Assembly: GCA_026214975.1 (NCBI GenBank)
Contig: JAOBSW010000979.1
Span: 1 to 64,000, forward strand
From: Gentiana macrophylla
Lineage: Eukaryota > Streptophyta > Magnoliopsida > Gentianales > Gentianaceae
Reading direction: 5' to 3'
DNA length: 64,000 bases
A program made the position numbers and the translations under genes. The notes below the pieces were generated by a model that saw nothing but the letters and a program-made list of their open reading frames with translations, was not told the DNA's origin and did no database searches. Each line of letters begins with the position of its first letter. Within the stretch, counting starts at the first letter, position 1. Positions 23,776-35,401 of the stretch are shown piece by piece.

Positions 23776-24740
23776 CGTGCCTATGATCGCTCTCAAGTTA
23801 GTAGCAGTGATCAATGCCTTGAAGGCACGGAGGCATTATCTGTATGGCTTGAGTAAATGAAGGATTGAGGCAACAAGTATGGCTTGAGTAAATGAAGAGT
23901 TTGATCAATATTTCTTTACCCGAAAGGAGTTGAGCATGAGGCAACATGTATGGCTTGAGTAAATGAAGGATTCTGACTTTTCCATACTCTATCATCCCGG
24001 GAAGGTTAACTTCAAAATGTGACTCTATTTTGACTAGGATGCCATATTTGACCACATATTTCGACAAGGTTGGTTTGGAGTATCTGAGAGAGCATCGGGT
24101 TCAATGGCTGCTTTCTTAGTAGTCAGGCCCGATTAGGTTGACAAAATCAAGACAACTGAGTTTCGAGACCCTCTTTTGCAGAGGATGAAAAATTGTGTCT
24201 TAAATGGAAAAACCATGAACTTTCAGCTGAGATCGAATGGTTCCTTATGGTTTGTGGACTGTTTGTGTGTATTTATAGCATTACAGATTATCAAGGAAAT
24301 CTTGACAGTACTTGTGATGTAAAGAAACCCGCTGATGTATTTCATAATGCTTTAACCATAGTTCCAATGCATTGTTTAGCATTTTTGTATCATTTTGAAC
24401 CTATTTTTCTTAGTATCGACCAACCACGGTAAATAGTAAATATTATGAAAAATACCATCTTTTGATCTAAGGCCGAAGTTTAGTTTCGGGTTTACGCGTG
24501 GTATTCTTGTGTTTTTGTTTTGCAGTACACATGTACCCAACCCCGAAATCATAGTTTGAGTTGTGTGTCAAACCTTGGTTCGATTTACACTAAGCTCATT
24601 TGATGAAAAGCGGGAAGATTTGAAATTGTTACAAGGCGGCATTTGCCACATCTCTTGAGGCATTCGCAACAACTGCACACTTGCTGAAGTTTTTTTTGCT
24701 ACTGTCAATGCCAACTACCCTATCAGAGAAGTGGTGTTCG

Positions 24741-24745
24741 CCATC
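24741..24745. repeat. Left target-site duplication of the TRIM (CCATC)
   Basis: CCATC is repeated at 25097-25101 immediately after the element. Confidence 0.9.
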
Positions 24746-25096
24746 TGTTAAAGTATCCCACATTGGGAACTTGTGATAGTGTAACCCACCATATTAAGAG
24801 ATGGACTTCCCTCACCTCACAACCTAGGTTTTGGGGATGAGGCCCCCTCCTCTTATTTGGGTTTGGGCCTATATTTCTACATGGTGTCGGAGCCACCCCA
24901 TTATTGTGCAAGTGTTGGGCTTCTTTGTTGGCCTTGAGAGTGCCCAGGCCCACATTTGAGGGGGCGTGTTGAAGTATCCCACATTGGGAACTTGTGATAG
25001 AGTAACCCACCATATTAAGAGATGGACTTCCCACACCTCACAACCTAGGTTTTGGGGATGAGGCCCCTCCTATGGGTTTGGGCCTAGATTTCTACA
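24746..25096 (+). mobile_element. Complete TRIM (terminal-repeat retrotransposon in miniature)
   Basis: Two direct terminal repeats (24746-24881, 136 bp; 24967-25096, 130 bp) each begin TGTT(A/G)AAGTATCCCACATT and end TTCTACA. Directly after the first is TGGTGTCGGAGCC, a primer-binding site of the tRNA-Met type. Directly before the second is a polypurine tract, gagggggcg. A 5-bp target duplication CCATC flanks the element. There is no coding capacity, so mobilisation would depend on another element's proteins. It is absent from the matching position of unit B, so it inserted after the units diverged. Confidence 0.95.
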
Positions 25097-26267
25097 CCAT
25101 CTCTGAAGATAATTTAATTAATTACTAGCTTTACCTGACGTCAGAGGTGGCGTTCGCAACTTGAACTGGTGGCTTTCGTCACAATGCTGCATACAGTTTT
25201 AAAAGTCATATTTAAGCTGCATTGAAGACTTTCCATCTACCACCCACAAACCAAACTTGAAGACACAAACTCTTCAAGGCTCTTAAAGACAACACATCTG
25301 CATTGAAGGCTCTTAATTCTTGTTGTAATCATTAGAGAAACCTTAATTTGATCTTTTGGAAGCCATTCAACAGAACAATTTCATCTCTTTTAGTGTGTCC
25401 TTCTCCACTTAAAAATCGTTTGAAGTGAATGCAATTATCCATCTTTGAAAATCTTGCATCTTCGATTTGTAAAATCTTTCTTGCTTTAGAGTTTATTTCA
25501 TAGTTAGGGAATCCTTAAATGACATTGAGGGTTTCATAGCCATGGAAAGTTGAGCCTTTTTCTTAGTAAAGATAATGTTGTAATGATAGTGTGCGATCTT
25601 CTAGAGTAGATTGAGAATGGCATTTCTTGTTGCTAGTATCTTATGTTATGTTGATTTCCTTTACCTGAGGTAATTGCTTGTTAGTGTAGAAGTGATCACT
25701 CAATACTAGAACACACACACTAGGAGGAATTTGAACGAAGAATTTTAGTGTGGGAAAAGGGGTAAGGGGGATACCCGTAAAATCAACCCTCACGGGAATT
25801 CGGTTTCTTGTTGGGTTGAGTAGTGTATTCTATACAAACGAAAGCTTAATTGTGCTAATTCCGTAGAATCTCATCGAGGCGAGGACTTGGGAGTGGCACT
25901 GTGTGATTGTATACACTCGTATAAGGGACAATTACAAGACTAGAAGGGTTGTACCATCAATCTTAACACAAGGTCACCATTGGATGGTTGGAAGGTTAAT
26001 GTCATTTTCATGAAGCTCTAGAAGATAATCACTTGATCTTAAATTGTCCTGGCTAGCTCTCTTACACCTTTATTCACGACCAAATTAATTATCACTTTCT
26101 TTTAGATTTCACCTTACTTTTCTCGTAATTTGTTGACTTGGACCAGACGAATACGGTCATCCGGTACCTAAGCTCACATCCCTGTTGATTCGACCTTGAT
26201 TCACTCTACCTATACAACAAATTACCCGGTATTCTTGCCAGTTATTTTGGACACCTAGATAATGCCT

Positions 26268-26295
26268 ATCAAATAATTGGTGCCGTTGCCGGAGA
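26268..26295 (+). other. Primer-binding site (tRNA-Asp type) in unit A
   Basis: TGGTGCCGTTGCCGGAGAT at 26280 differs at two positions from TGGCGCCGTTGCCGGGGA, the sequence complementary to the 3' end of plant tRNA-Asp used by Athila-type elements. The LTR end ..cctatca lies just upstream. Unit B has the same site near 32980. Confidence 0.75.
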
Positions 26296-26456
26296 TATGT
26301 AACGGTCGATATCAACAGTGACTTAAAACTTTTGAGATTAAGTCATTCTTTTCATTTATATTCTTTTTTCTTTTTTTCTTTTATTGGTGCTTGCCTCTTT
26401 GAGTTGAGTCACCAAGTGTTTTTTATTGTGTTTCTGTTGTTTCTCTTTTTTTAGTG

Positions 26457-26760
26457 GATGAACCGATCTCAGCGTGGTACTGAACCGGACACTGAAGCTT
26501 AATTATTCAAGAGAATGAAACGTGGTGAGAAAAGTTGGTCAAGCCCGTCGAAGTTTAGACCTTGATGAACCTTTTTGCCAAGTGAATCATCCGATCAAGA
26601 AGCAGAAATGGAAGGGACCATTTAAGAGACACAATTTTTTATCCTTTGCGAAGTCTCGAAACAGAGCTGCCTAGATTTTGTCGACCTAATCTGGTCTGAC
26701 TATTAAGGCTGCAACCACTGAACCACATGCTCTCTCACATACTCCCTTCCAATACTTGTA
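26457..26760 (+). pseudogene. Start of Athila-type gag in unit A (broken)
   Basis: After the primer-binding site an ATG gives MNRSQRGTEPDTEA and then a stop. Short pieces follow until RNase H on the opposite strand begins. Unit B carries the same remnant at about 33155-33420. Confidence 0.5.
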
Positions 26761-27639
26761 AAAATATCTGATCAATTGTGGCATCTCAGTCAGATCAGAG
26801 TCGACACTGAAGATAACTTCTGATTCAAAGCATCAACAACGAGGTTAGCCTTTTCAAGATGATATAGTATGGAAAGGTCAAAATCCTTGAATTACTCTTG
26901 CCATATTTGTTGCCTCATATGCTCAACTCATTCCAAGTGAGAAATATTTCAAATTCTTGTGGTCTATACGATTCTTACATGCAACCCCATACAGATAATT
27001 TCTTCATGTCTTCAAGGCATGGATCACTGCTACTAGCTTGAGATCAAAGGCATGGATCCTTGCCTCATGATTAACTCCTTCCGATTGAAGAATTATTTCA
27101 AACTCTTGTGGCCTATATGAATCTTACATCCAACCCCATGTATCACCTAATATGCAATAGTAAAAATAGGCATGGATATAACCGATACAAATTTATCATC
27201 ATTATCGAATAAATGGTTATCTAATCATATACTTGTTGACCGAGTAAAAAAAAATGAGATGGACCAAAAAACATGTCATCATCATGTTAAACATGTCAAC
27301 ATATTTAATTGTTTCTAATTAAAAAAACATATATACTGTATTAGTGAAATTGTTGTCGGCTGGCCTCCACATGTCATATTCATGCAAAAAAAAAAAGAAA
27401 AAGAAAAAGAAAAAATCAAAATCTACTATAATCGATTTCATCGAAACACGAGTGTGAAGCTAAGCTAGACTTTGTAGCTCTTCTCCCTTTGCTCATGTAG
27501 TTCTTTCCTCTTCCATTTTCAAATACTCATATCTTTTAATGTAGATCTCCACACGTGATTAAAAATGCACTGAACTTTTCATTTTTCATGCTCTTCGTTT
27601 TGAGGCTTTTTTCGATGTAATAATTGCATCGTTTTCAGT

Positions 27640-27880
27640 TAGAATCACTGTCGAAATTCACTCGGTCAATTTCATCAGTTAATCCTGAAAAAAAGTGATT
27701 TTCGAATAATAGTGAATTTCGACAATGAATTTTTGAAATTACATTGGAATATGATGGGTGTGGTCTAAAAATAAATAGCATGAATAAATAAAAAATTTGG
27801 TGAAAAAAAAGTCTCAAGTTTGAAGTTCTAGAACGAGAGATATAAGTGTTTAAAATATATGGATGAGAAAGGAAGTTGGT
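27640..27880. repeat. Dispersed repeat, copy 1 (three copies in window)
   Basis: A segment of roughly 230 bp starting near gaattcactgtcg and ending near gaaaggaagttgg recurs at 34240-34450 and 34665-34887. Shared phrases include aatttcgaataatagtgaattt and the pattern ttacgtcggaatatggtgg. It has no coding capacity. Confidence 0.7.
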
Positions 27881-27886
27881 TTATTT
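27879..27886. repeat. Left 8-bp target-site duplication of hAT element (GTTTATTT)
   Basis: GTTTATTT precedes the element and is repeated at 28607-28614. Confidence 0.9.
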
Positions 27887-28344
27887 TAGGGATGTACATA
27901 ATCCAAAGTCAGGGTCGGTTTTTTACGATTTTTCGAATCGAATCAGAATTACGGTTTTGATATTTTCTAAATCGAATCGAATTGGTCATTTTTCGAATTG
28001 GATCAACCAATACAAATCCGGTTCGGTTCGATTCGGTTTTGATCGTATTTTATTTACCATAAAATTATGATTTTTTTCTTCTAAAATGAGACAAACACCA
28101 TTATTGGCACCATAAGCGGGTGGTGGTCGTTGTAACGACAATTTCAAAGGTTGCTTTCAACCTTTCACGATCAAAGGATGAAGAATATTAGAAGAAGCAA
28201 GAACGCCGGTGAGCTCAAACGACGGTTATCGGCGGTGAGGAAGCATTTTAGGTTTAGGTTTGTAGTAGAAACGGCAGAAGTATAAGGTTTAGAAATTTAG
28301 GGTTGTGTGTGTGGGGTTTTTATAGTAGAGCTAGTGAACAAATT

Positions 28345-28417
<73 letters not shown>

Positions 28418-28606
28418 TGAAGTATAACCGGTTCGGTTCGGGTCATACCGGTTTTTATGGATTAAACCGAAAACTGAATTGGATTTCCGGTTCGGTTTTT
28501 CTTCAATGAAAAAACCGATTGGAAAACCGCGGTTCATCATTTTCCGGTCCGGTTTAATCCGGTTCAGTCGGTCAGCCCAGTTTTCCAATTTCGTTGTACA
28601 ACCCTA
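27887..28606. mobile_element. Non-autonomous hAT-type element, complete
   Basis: Termini TAGGGATGTACA and TGTACAACCCTA form a 12-bp inverted repeat with one mismatch, and a perfect 8-bp duplication flanks them; both fit the hAT superfamily. The subterminal regions are rich in ggttcggttcgg and aatcgaatcg motifs in both orientations. A central part has a Pro/Arg-coding look and an (AT)n tract, but no transposase. It interrupts the edge of the dispersed repeat at 27640-27880. Confidence 0.9.
28351..28411. repeat. (AT)n microsatellite inside hAT element
   Basis: About 30 AT units without interruption. Confidence 0.95.
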
Positions 28607-28794
28607 GTTTATTTATTTTGATTTTATAGGTTTTTGTCCAAAAGGACAAACTAATATATTTATTAGGCTACAAGTACATGGATGATTAGAAAGGACAAAA
28701 CTTAATTAACATTACCAAAATACCCTTTTTCTAATTAAACCTAATTAGAAAACACTCTTGCCGCAAACACTATTCTCGCATCTCAGAATCCTTC

Positions 28795-29330
28795 TTGTCC
28801 TTATCCAACCCCACCGCCATGGTCAAAGCCTCATCCCATCCGACGCCCTCCGCCTCTACTCGACGTAATTCCGACTACCTCGCAAATAACGAACCTCCGC
28901 AACCATGCTTGCATCTGCGGAGCCTCGTTCAAAGAACCCTCGCTCAACTCCGCTTAAAAACAAAATTGATGGCCGATTCGCATTTCCGTCCGGTGATTGC
29001 TCTCGAACCCACCACTGCCGCGAATTTGGTGAAGCAAATGAATTTACCTTTATCTCCGACCCGATCAAGAAAGCCCTCCCACAGTAACCTTCTCGATTGA
29101 ATCATCGCTTCTTTTGGATCTTAGAACCTGTGATGAAATTCACCCCACCGAGTTCCAATCCGAATGCTATCTCTCCAATTCTGTCTCATTCAAGAAGAAC
29201 ACGAGAAGGTTGAATCGATTGAACGATTTGGGGATTAGGGTTTGGGGATTTTCGGCTGCAACCACTGCTCCGCCTAAGTCCAATTTCCGGCCAAGGATCA
29301 GGCTGTTTTTTTTCTTTTTCTTTCGGGTTT
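28795..29330 (+). pseudogene. Coding-like captured sequence, source gene not recognised
   Basis: One plus frame (28795-29100) gives 101 codons from MSLSNPTAMVKASSHPTP, Ser/Pro-rich, then LRSLVQRTLAQLRLKTK. A shifted frame has GEANEFTFISDPIKKALPQ, and a later one has SVSFKKNTRRLNRLNDLG. The composition is like a GC-rich plant 5' coding exon. No single frame spans it and I do not recognise a family. Confidence 0.35.
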
Positions 29331-29338
29331 AGGGTTGT

Positions 29339-29670
29339 TACTATTAATTTTGTAAAGTTACTACATTTTTTGATGTACTTAATCTATTTTATGGGCTGTC
29401 ACATTACTTGTTAATTTCGTTACTACATTTTACTGGTGATACTATTTGTTTTTAATTCATTCATTACTTGTTTTTAGGATGTTACGACATTTTTATGGGA
29501 TTGTTACGACTTGTTTATTGGTCGTTATTATATATTTTACGGTCCGTTACTACTTGTTTTTAAAATACATTACTTTTCCATTGAATGTTACTTAAATTTT
29601 TACTGATTCATTACTACTTTTTCGTGGTCATTACATTATATTTTATCTAGTGTTACTACGTGTTTAATGT
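29339..29670. repeat. Degenerate minisatellite of a gttactacttgttttt-like unit
   Basis: Variants of (g)ttactac followed by a T-rich tail recur about every 30 bases through the segment, with ttacgac and ttacatt variants. It lies in the right half of the Pack-MULE-like element. Confidence 0.6.
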
Positions 29671-30125
29671 GTAAAAGGGTATTTTTGTCCATTTATTATG
29701 AATTTGTCATTTCTAATCACAAAACATGTAGTAACGTACTTCTGGATCAATTTTTAATATTTTTTGTCCTTGTAGCCCCTTCCCCTTGATTTTATTTTGA
29801 AAGGAAAGACGTCCTTTTAAAAAAAAAAAATTGTATTTTATGCAAAAGTTTTTGGTCCTATTCAATAATTGAATGAAATATTTTGTCCTACTCTCCGATT
29901 CTCTCATACATGAAATGACATGGGAAGCCATCCCACAACATTTTTACTAGTATTATAGTATGTATTTTCAATCAGAAAAAATTAAATATGATGTCCTGTT
30001 TTACTTTATGATGACATGTTTCTACTATTAATGTGCTTAGTCCATCTCATTTTTTTTACTCGGTCAACAACTGAATTCTTATATGATTAGAAAATCATTT
30101 CATCCCTAATGATGATAAATTTGTA

Positions 30126-30834
30126 CTCCTTTTTTTTTTATCTGTCATATTTCAGAATTTGTTCTGCTTTTATTTATCTGTCATTGTACATTATAAAACC
30201 TAATTTTTTTTTCTCCTTTACCAACAAAGTATTTATATCTTCAACAAAAAAAAAAAAAAATACATTTATACAATACTAAAAACTCTAAAAGTCAATTTAA
30301 CTCCTATTACCCATACATATAGTCAAAAAAAAAAAATCAAAGGACAGTTTAGTCATTTTATACTACATTTTAGGAGAAGAGTTATTACGAAACAGGTTTT
30401 TACGGGTGATACCAAGTGGAGGGGTGAGATCTCTCCAACTCACCCCTACACACTACTCCTATGTGAGAAAGAGTAAATTTTGACTAAAAACTCTAAAAGT
30501 CAATTTGACTCACTATTACCCATGCATATTGTCAAAAAAAAAAATCAAAGGACAGTTTAGTCATTTTATACTATATTTTAGGAGAAGAGTTATTACTTAA
30601 ACAGTGCTTTTTCTGGGTGATACCAAGTGGAGGGTGAGATCTCTCCAACTCACCCCTACACACCACTACTATGTGAGAAAGAGTAAAGTTTGATTAATCT
30701 CAACCATCCACTAGCTTATCACTCATAAATATCTGCTGCGATATATAATAAACTTTTCATATTTTGTACATATCAATTACTTTCTTTATTTCATGTGATT
30801 CTTTCCGTCTCGCGATGATTAAAAATGGTGGGAG
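30126..30834. mobile_element. TA-flanked insertion, possibly mariner/Stowaway-related
   Basis: The right arm of unit B (reverse complement) lacks this segment, so it is an insertion into the left arm. It is bounded by TA on both sides (30124-30125, 30835-30836) with termini CTCC and GGGAG, as in Tc1/mariner-type MITEs. The inverted termini are short and poorly conserved. Inside are two direct copies of a unit of about 210 bp. Confidence 0.5.
30276..30690. repeat. Two tandem copies of a ~210-bp unit
   Basis: Copies at 30276-30481 and 30482-30690 both contain aaaggacagtttagtcattt, ttaggagaagagttattac and gagatctctccaactcaccc. They differ by a handful of bases and indels. Confidence 0.8.
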
Positions 30835-31944
30835 TATCGGTTATGTCGATATGTATTTTTACTAATTCATTTTAGTAGTTACATGGGGTTGTACGTAAGA
30901 TTTTTATAGACCACAAAGAATTTGAAATATTTCTTTACTTAGAAGGACTTGAGCATGAGGCAAGGATCCATGCCTATGATCGATCTCAAGTTAGTAGCAG
31001 TGATCCATGCCTTGAAAGCACGGAGACATTATCTGTATGGGTTGCTAGTAAGATTCTTATAGACCACAAGAGTTTGATCAATATTTCTTCACTCGAAAGG
31101 AGTTGAGCATGAGGCAACAAGTATGGCTTGCATAAATGAAGGATTATGACTTTTCCATACTCTATCATCCCGGGAAGGCTAACCTCGTTGCTAATGCTTT
31201 GAATCGGAAGTACTTCAAAATGTGACTCTATTTTGACTAGGATGCCACATTTGACCACATACTTCGACAAGGTTGGTTGGGAGTATCTGAGAGAGCATCT
31301 GGTTCAGTGGCTGCTTTCTTAGTAGTCAGGCCCGATTAGGTTGACACAATCAAGACAACTGAGTTTCGAGACCCTCTTTCGCAGAGGATGAAAAATTGTG
31401 TCTTAAATGGAAAAACCATCAACTTCCAGTTGAGATCGAATGGTTCCTTATGGTTTGTGGACTGTTTGTGTGTATTTGTAGCATTACAGATTATCAAGGA
31501 AATCTTGACAGTGTGATGTAAAGAAACCCGATGATGTATTTCATAATGCTTTAACCATAGTTCCAATGCATTGTTTAGCATTTTTGTATCATTTCGAACC
31601 TATTTTTCTTAGTATCGACCAACCACGGTAAATAGTAAATATTATGAAAAATACCATCTTTTGATATATTTTATCACGGTCTCTAAGACCGAAGTTCAGT
31701 TTCGGGTTTACGTGTGGTATTCTTGTGTTTTTGTTTTGCAGTACACAAATACCCAACCCCGAAATCATAGTTTGAGTTGTGTGTCAAGCCTTGGTTCGAT
31801 TTAGACTAAGCTCATTTGATGAAAAGCGGGAAGATTTGAAATTGTTACAAAGCGGAATTTGCCACATATATCTCTTGAGGCGTTCGCAACAACTGCACAC
31901 TTGCTGAAGTTTTTATTGCTACTGTCAATGCCAACTACCCTGTC

Positions 31945-32785
31945 AATAATTACATTGGTCGTGAATAAAGGTGTAAGAGAGCTAGCCAGGACAATTTAAG
32001 ATCAAGTGATTATCTTCTAGAGCTTCATGAAAATGACATTAACCTTCCAACCATCCAATGGTGACTTTGTGTTAAGATTGATGGTACAACCCTTCTAGTC
32101 TTGTAATTGTCCCTTATACGAGTGTATACAATCACACAGTGCCGCTCCCAAGTCCTCGCCTCGATGAGATTCTATTGAATTAGCACGATTAAGCTCTCGT
32201 TTGTATAGAATACACTTCTCAACCCAACCAGAAACCGAATTCCCTTGAGGGTTGATTTTACGGGTAACCCCCTTTACCCCTTTTCCCACACTAAAATTCT
32301 TCGTTCAAATTCCTCCTAGTGTGTGTGTTCTAGTATTAAGTGATCACTTCTACACTAACAAGCAATTACCTCAGGTAAAGGAAATCAACATAACATAAGA
32401 TACTAGCAACAAGAAATGCCATTCTCAATCTACTCTAGAAGATCGCACACTATCATTACAACATTATCTTTACTAAGAAAAAGGCTCAGCCTTCCATGGT
32501 TATGAAACCCTCAATGTCATTTAAGGATTCCCTAACTATGAAATAAACTCTAAAGCAAGAAAGAAGTTACAAATCAAAGATGCAAGATTTTCAAAGATGG
32601 ATAATTGCATTCACTTCAAACGATTTTTAAGTGGAGAAGGACACACTAAAAGAGATGAAATTCTTCCGCTAAATGACTTCCAAAAGATCAAATTAAGGTA
32701 TCTCTAATGATTACAACAAGAATTAATGGCTAATCTAAGGCTAGGGTTGTCTTTAAGAGCCTTGAAGAGTTTGTGTCTTCAAGTT
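31945..32785. repeat. Segment inverted relative to unit A
   Basis: This segment is the reverse complement of 25252-26095 in unit A, while both flanks are collinear with A. In A the sequence leads in the sense direction toward the primer-binding site, so B more likely carries the derived inversion. That polarity is inference. Confidence 0.75.
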
Positions 32786-34239
32786 TGCTTTCTTTTAGAT
32801 TTCACCTTACTTTTCTCGTAATTTGTTGACTTGGACCAGACGAATAGGGTCATCCGGTAACTAACCTCAAATCCATGTGGATTCGACATTGCAATTGATT
32901 CGCTCTACCTATACAACAAATTACCCGGCATTCTTGCCAGTTATTTTGGACACCTAGATAATGCCTATCAAATAATTGGTGCCGTTGCCGGAGATATGTA
33001 ACGGTCGATATCAACAGTGACTTAAAACTTTTGGGATTAAGTCATTCTTTTCTTTTATATTCTTTTTTCTTTTTTTTTCTTTTATTGGTGCTTGCCTCTT
33101 TGAGTTGAGTCACCAAGTGTGTTTTATTGTGTTTCTGTTGTTTCTCTTTTTTTAGTGGATGAACCGATCTTGGCGTGGTACTGAACCGGACACTGAAGCT
33201 TAATTATTCAAGAGAATGAAACGTGGTGAGAAAAGTTGGTCAAGCCCATCGAACTTTAGACCTTGATGAAACCTCTTTTCCAAGTGAATCATCCGATCAA
33301 GAAGCAGAAATGGAAGGGGCCATTTAAGAGACACAATTTTTTTATCCTTTGCGAAGTCTCGAAACAGAGCTGCCAAGATTTTGTCTACCTAATCTGGTCT
33401 GACTATTAAGGCTGCAACCACTGAACCACATGCTCTCTCACATACTCCCAACCAATACTTGTAAATATATCTGATCAATTGTGGCATCTCAGTCAGATCA
33501 GAGTCGACACTGAAGATAACTTCTTATTCAAAGCATCAACAACGAGGTTAGCCTTCTCAAGATGATATAGTATGGAAAGGTCATAATCCTTGAATTGCCA
33601 TATTTGTTGCCTCATATGCTCAACTCATTCCGAGTGAGAAATATTTCAAATTCTTGTGGTCTATACGATTCTTACATGCAACCCCATACAAATAATGTCT
33701 CCATGTCTTCAAGGAATGGATCAGTGCTACTAGGTTGAGATCAAAGGCATGGATCCTTGCCTCATGATTAACTCCTTCCGAGTGAAAAATTATTTCAAAC
33801 TCTTGTGGACTATATGAATCTTACATGCAACCCCATGTATCACTTAATATGCAATAGTAAAAATAGGCATGGATATAACCGATACAAATTTATCATCCTT
33901 GTCGATTAAATGTTTATCTAATCATATACTTGTTGACCGAGTAAAAAAATGAGAAGGACCAAGCACATTAATAGTAGAAACATGTCATCATCATGTTAAA
34001 CATGTCAACATATTTAATTGTTTCTAATTAAAAAAAACATATACAATAGTAAAATTGTTGTCGGCTGGCCTCCACATGTCATTTTCATGCAAGAAAAAAA
34101 AAACGTTTCAAAATCTACTATAATCGATTTCATCGAAACACCGGTGTGAAGATAAGCTAGACTTTGTGGTTCTTCTCCCTTTGCTGATGAGACTGATACT
34201 TTTAGTGGACAATGTATTGTGGCCTTCACGATCGAAATT

Positions 34240-34450
34240 ATGAATCCTGAAAAACAGTAAATTTCATATAATAGTGAATTTTAACTGTGGATTTTCGGAA
34301 TTACGTCGGAATATGGTGGATGTAGTTCCAAATAAAAAGAATGAAAAAACAAAAAAATTGATGAAAGATTTTTTTCAAGTTTAGAAGTGTAGATTGAAAG
34401 ATACAAGTGTTTTAAAATGATGGTTAAAAGATAAAGTAGGTTGGTTTTTC
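34240..34450. repeat. Dispersed repeat, copy 2
   Basis: Matches 27640-27880 and 34665-34887. It sits at the same position relative to unit B as copy 1 does to unit A. Confidence 0.65.
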
Positions 34451-34501
34451 AAGAACTATTGTATTTTGAATTCTTAATTGATGATGTGGTGTAGTTGAGT
34501 T

Positions 34502-34628
34502 TGTTAATGTGCTGGGAACACTTTTGTATCACCAACCATATTAATAGATAGACTCAACTCACCTCATAACCTATAGGTTTGGGGATGAGGTACCTCATCT
34601 TATATGGGTTTGGGCCCAGATTTTTACA
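34502..34628 (+). repeat. Solo TRIM-type LTR
   Basis: The 127-bp segment begins TGTTAATGTGCTGGGAAC and ends TTTTTACA. It contains accatattaatagata and ggtttggggatgaggt, the same blocks in the same order as the TRIM LTRs at 24746-25096. No second LTR, primer site or clear target duplication is present, so this is a diverged solo LTR. Confidence 0.7.
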
Positions 34629-34664
34629 GGTTCAATATCACTACATCGTTTTTCGTGAGATTAA

Positions 34665-34887
34665 TTATCGAAATTCACTTAGTGAATCTTAAAAAAACAG
34701 TAAATTTCGAATAATAATGAATTTTGACAATAGATTTTCAGAAATTACGTCGGAATATGGTGGATGTGATCTCAAAATAAAGAGAATGAAAAAGCAAAAA
34801 AATTAATTAAAGAATTTTCAAATTTGGAGTTATAGATTGAAAGATACAAATGTTCTAAAATGATGGATGAAAGATAAAGTTGGTTGT
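34665..34887. repeat. Dispersed repeat, copy 3
   Basis: Third copy of the segment seen at 27640-27880 and 34240-34450, separated from copy 2 by the solo TRIM LTR. Confidence 0.65.
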
Positions 34888-35401
34888 TTTTTTGTTTTTT
34901 ATAACATGTGAAGCAGGCCTATTTTTATAATAATTTTATCTTTAATGCAAAAGCTTTGAAAATATATGATAGGGAAATACATGTCATTGGATTAAAATGA
35001 TGTTAACTTTATTGTGATGGGTCTCTATAAAATGAATGATGTTGATTGTGTTGTGTAGGATGTTGTGGTAAAAAAAAGTAGTGAATGTATCACTCCTCTG
35101 TATGATATTCACTAATTTAGAAAATATTTTTTTCTTTCTCCTTAATTCCCCCAATAAACAAATCAGATTTATAATTTGCATTTGTCTCTTTGCGACCGAT
35201 TGACTCCGTCTTCTAAATTATTATTTCCCATAATTATACAATGAAAGAACACCATGAAATTTGGTAAATTTACTTAGAGCTCCTATATATATGTGCGTTC
35301 AATATTCAAATTTTTATTCAACTATAGCTATCATACGCTCATTCGAAACTTTACAAGGTCGGTCGGTCAGTCGATCTCTCTCATTCCTATTTGATCCTAT
35401 T

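Larger units (their letters stand above)
23776..27390. repeat. Composite inverted-repeat unit A (gypsy RNase H pieces around an Athila-type LTR and gag)
   Basis: The left part (23779-24000) reads gypsy RNase H on the plus strand, and the right part (26930-27100) reads RNase H pieces on the minus strand. Between them lie an LTR-like region, a primer-binding site at 26280 and a gag start. The unit matches 30965-34091 (unit B) nearly base for base over long stretches. It differs by the TRIM insertion at 24746 and by the orientation of 25252-26095. Homology with B continues past the inverted repeat to about 27880. The left terminal part present in B is missing here, replaced by the Tat LTR. Confidence 0.7.
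28629..29795. mobile_element. Pack-MULE-like element with captured coding-like core (tentative)
   Basis: The left flank (28655-28730, gctacaag, then gattagaaaggacaaa, then ccaaaataccc) and the reverse complement of the right flank (29677-29780, same blocks in the same order) form imperfect inverted repeats of about 70-100 bp. The core at 28790-29330 is much richer in C and G, codon-like, with plus-strand open stretches. This pattern suggests a Mutator-like element that captured host coding sequence. No target duplication was established. Confidence 0.4.
29905..34091. repeat. Composite inverted-repeat unit B
   Basis: The left arm (29905-31040, interrupted by an insertion at 30126-30834) and the right arm (about 33640-34091) are inverted copies. 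For example, gatgacatgtttctactattaatgtgctt on the left is matched in reverse on the right near 33958-33986. The arms contain gypsy RNase H pieces in opposite orientation, including IYTDHKSLKY-like remnants. The centre carries an Athila-type LTR, primer-binding site (about 32980) and gag start. Relative to unit A, 31945-32785 is inverted. Homology to A continues right of the arm to about 34450. Confidence 0.7.
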
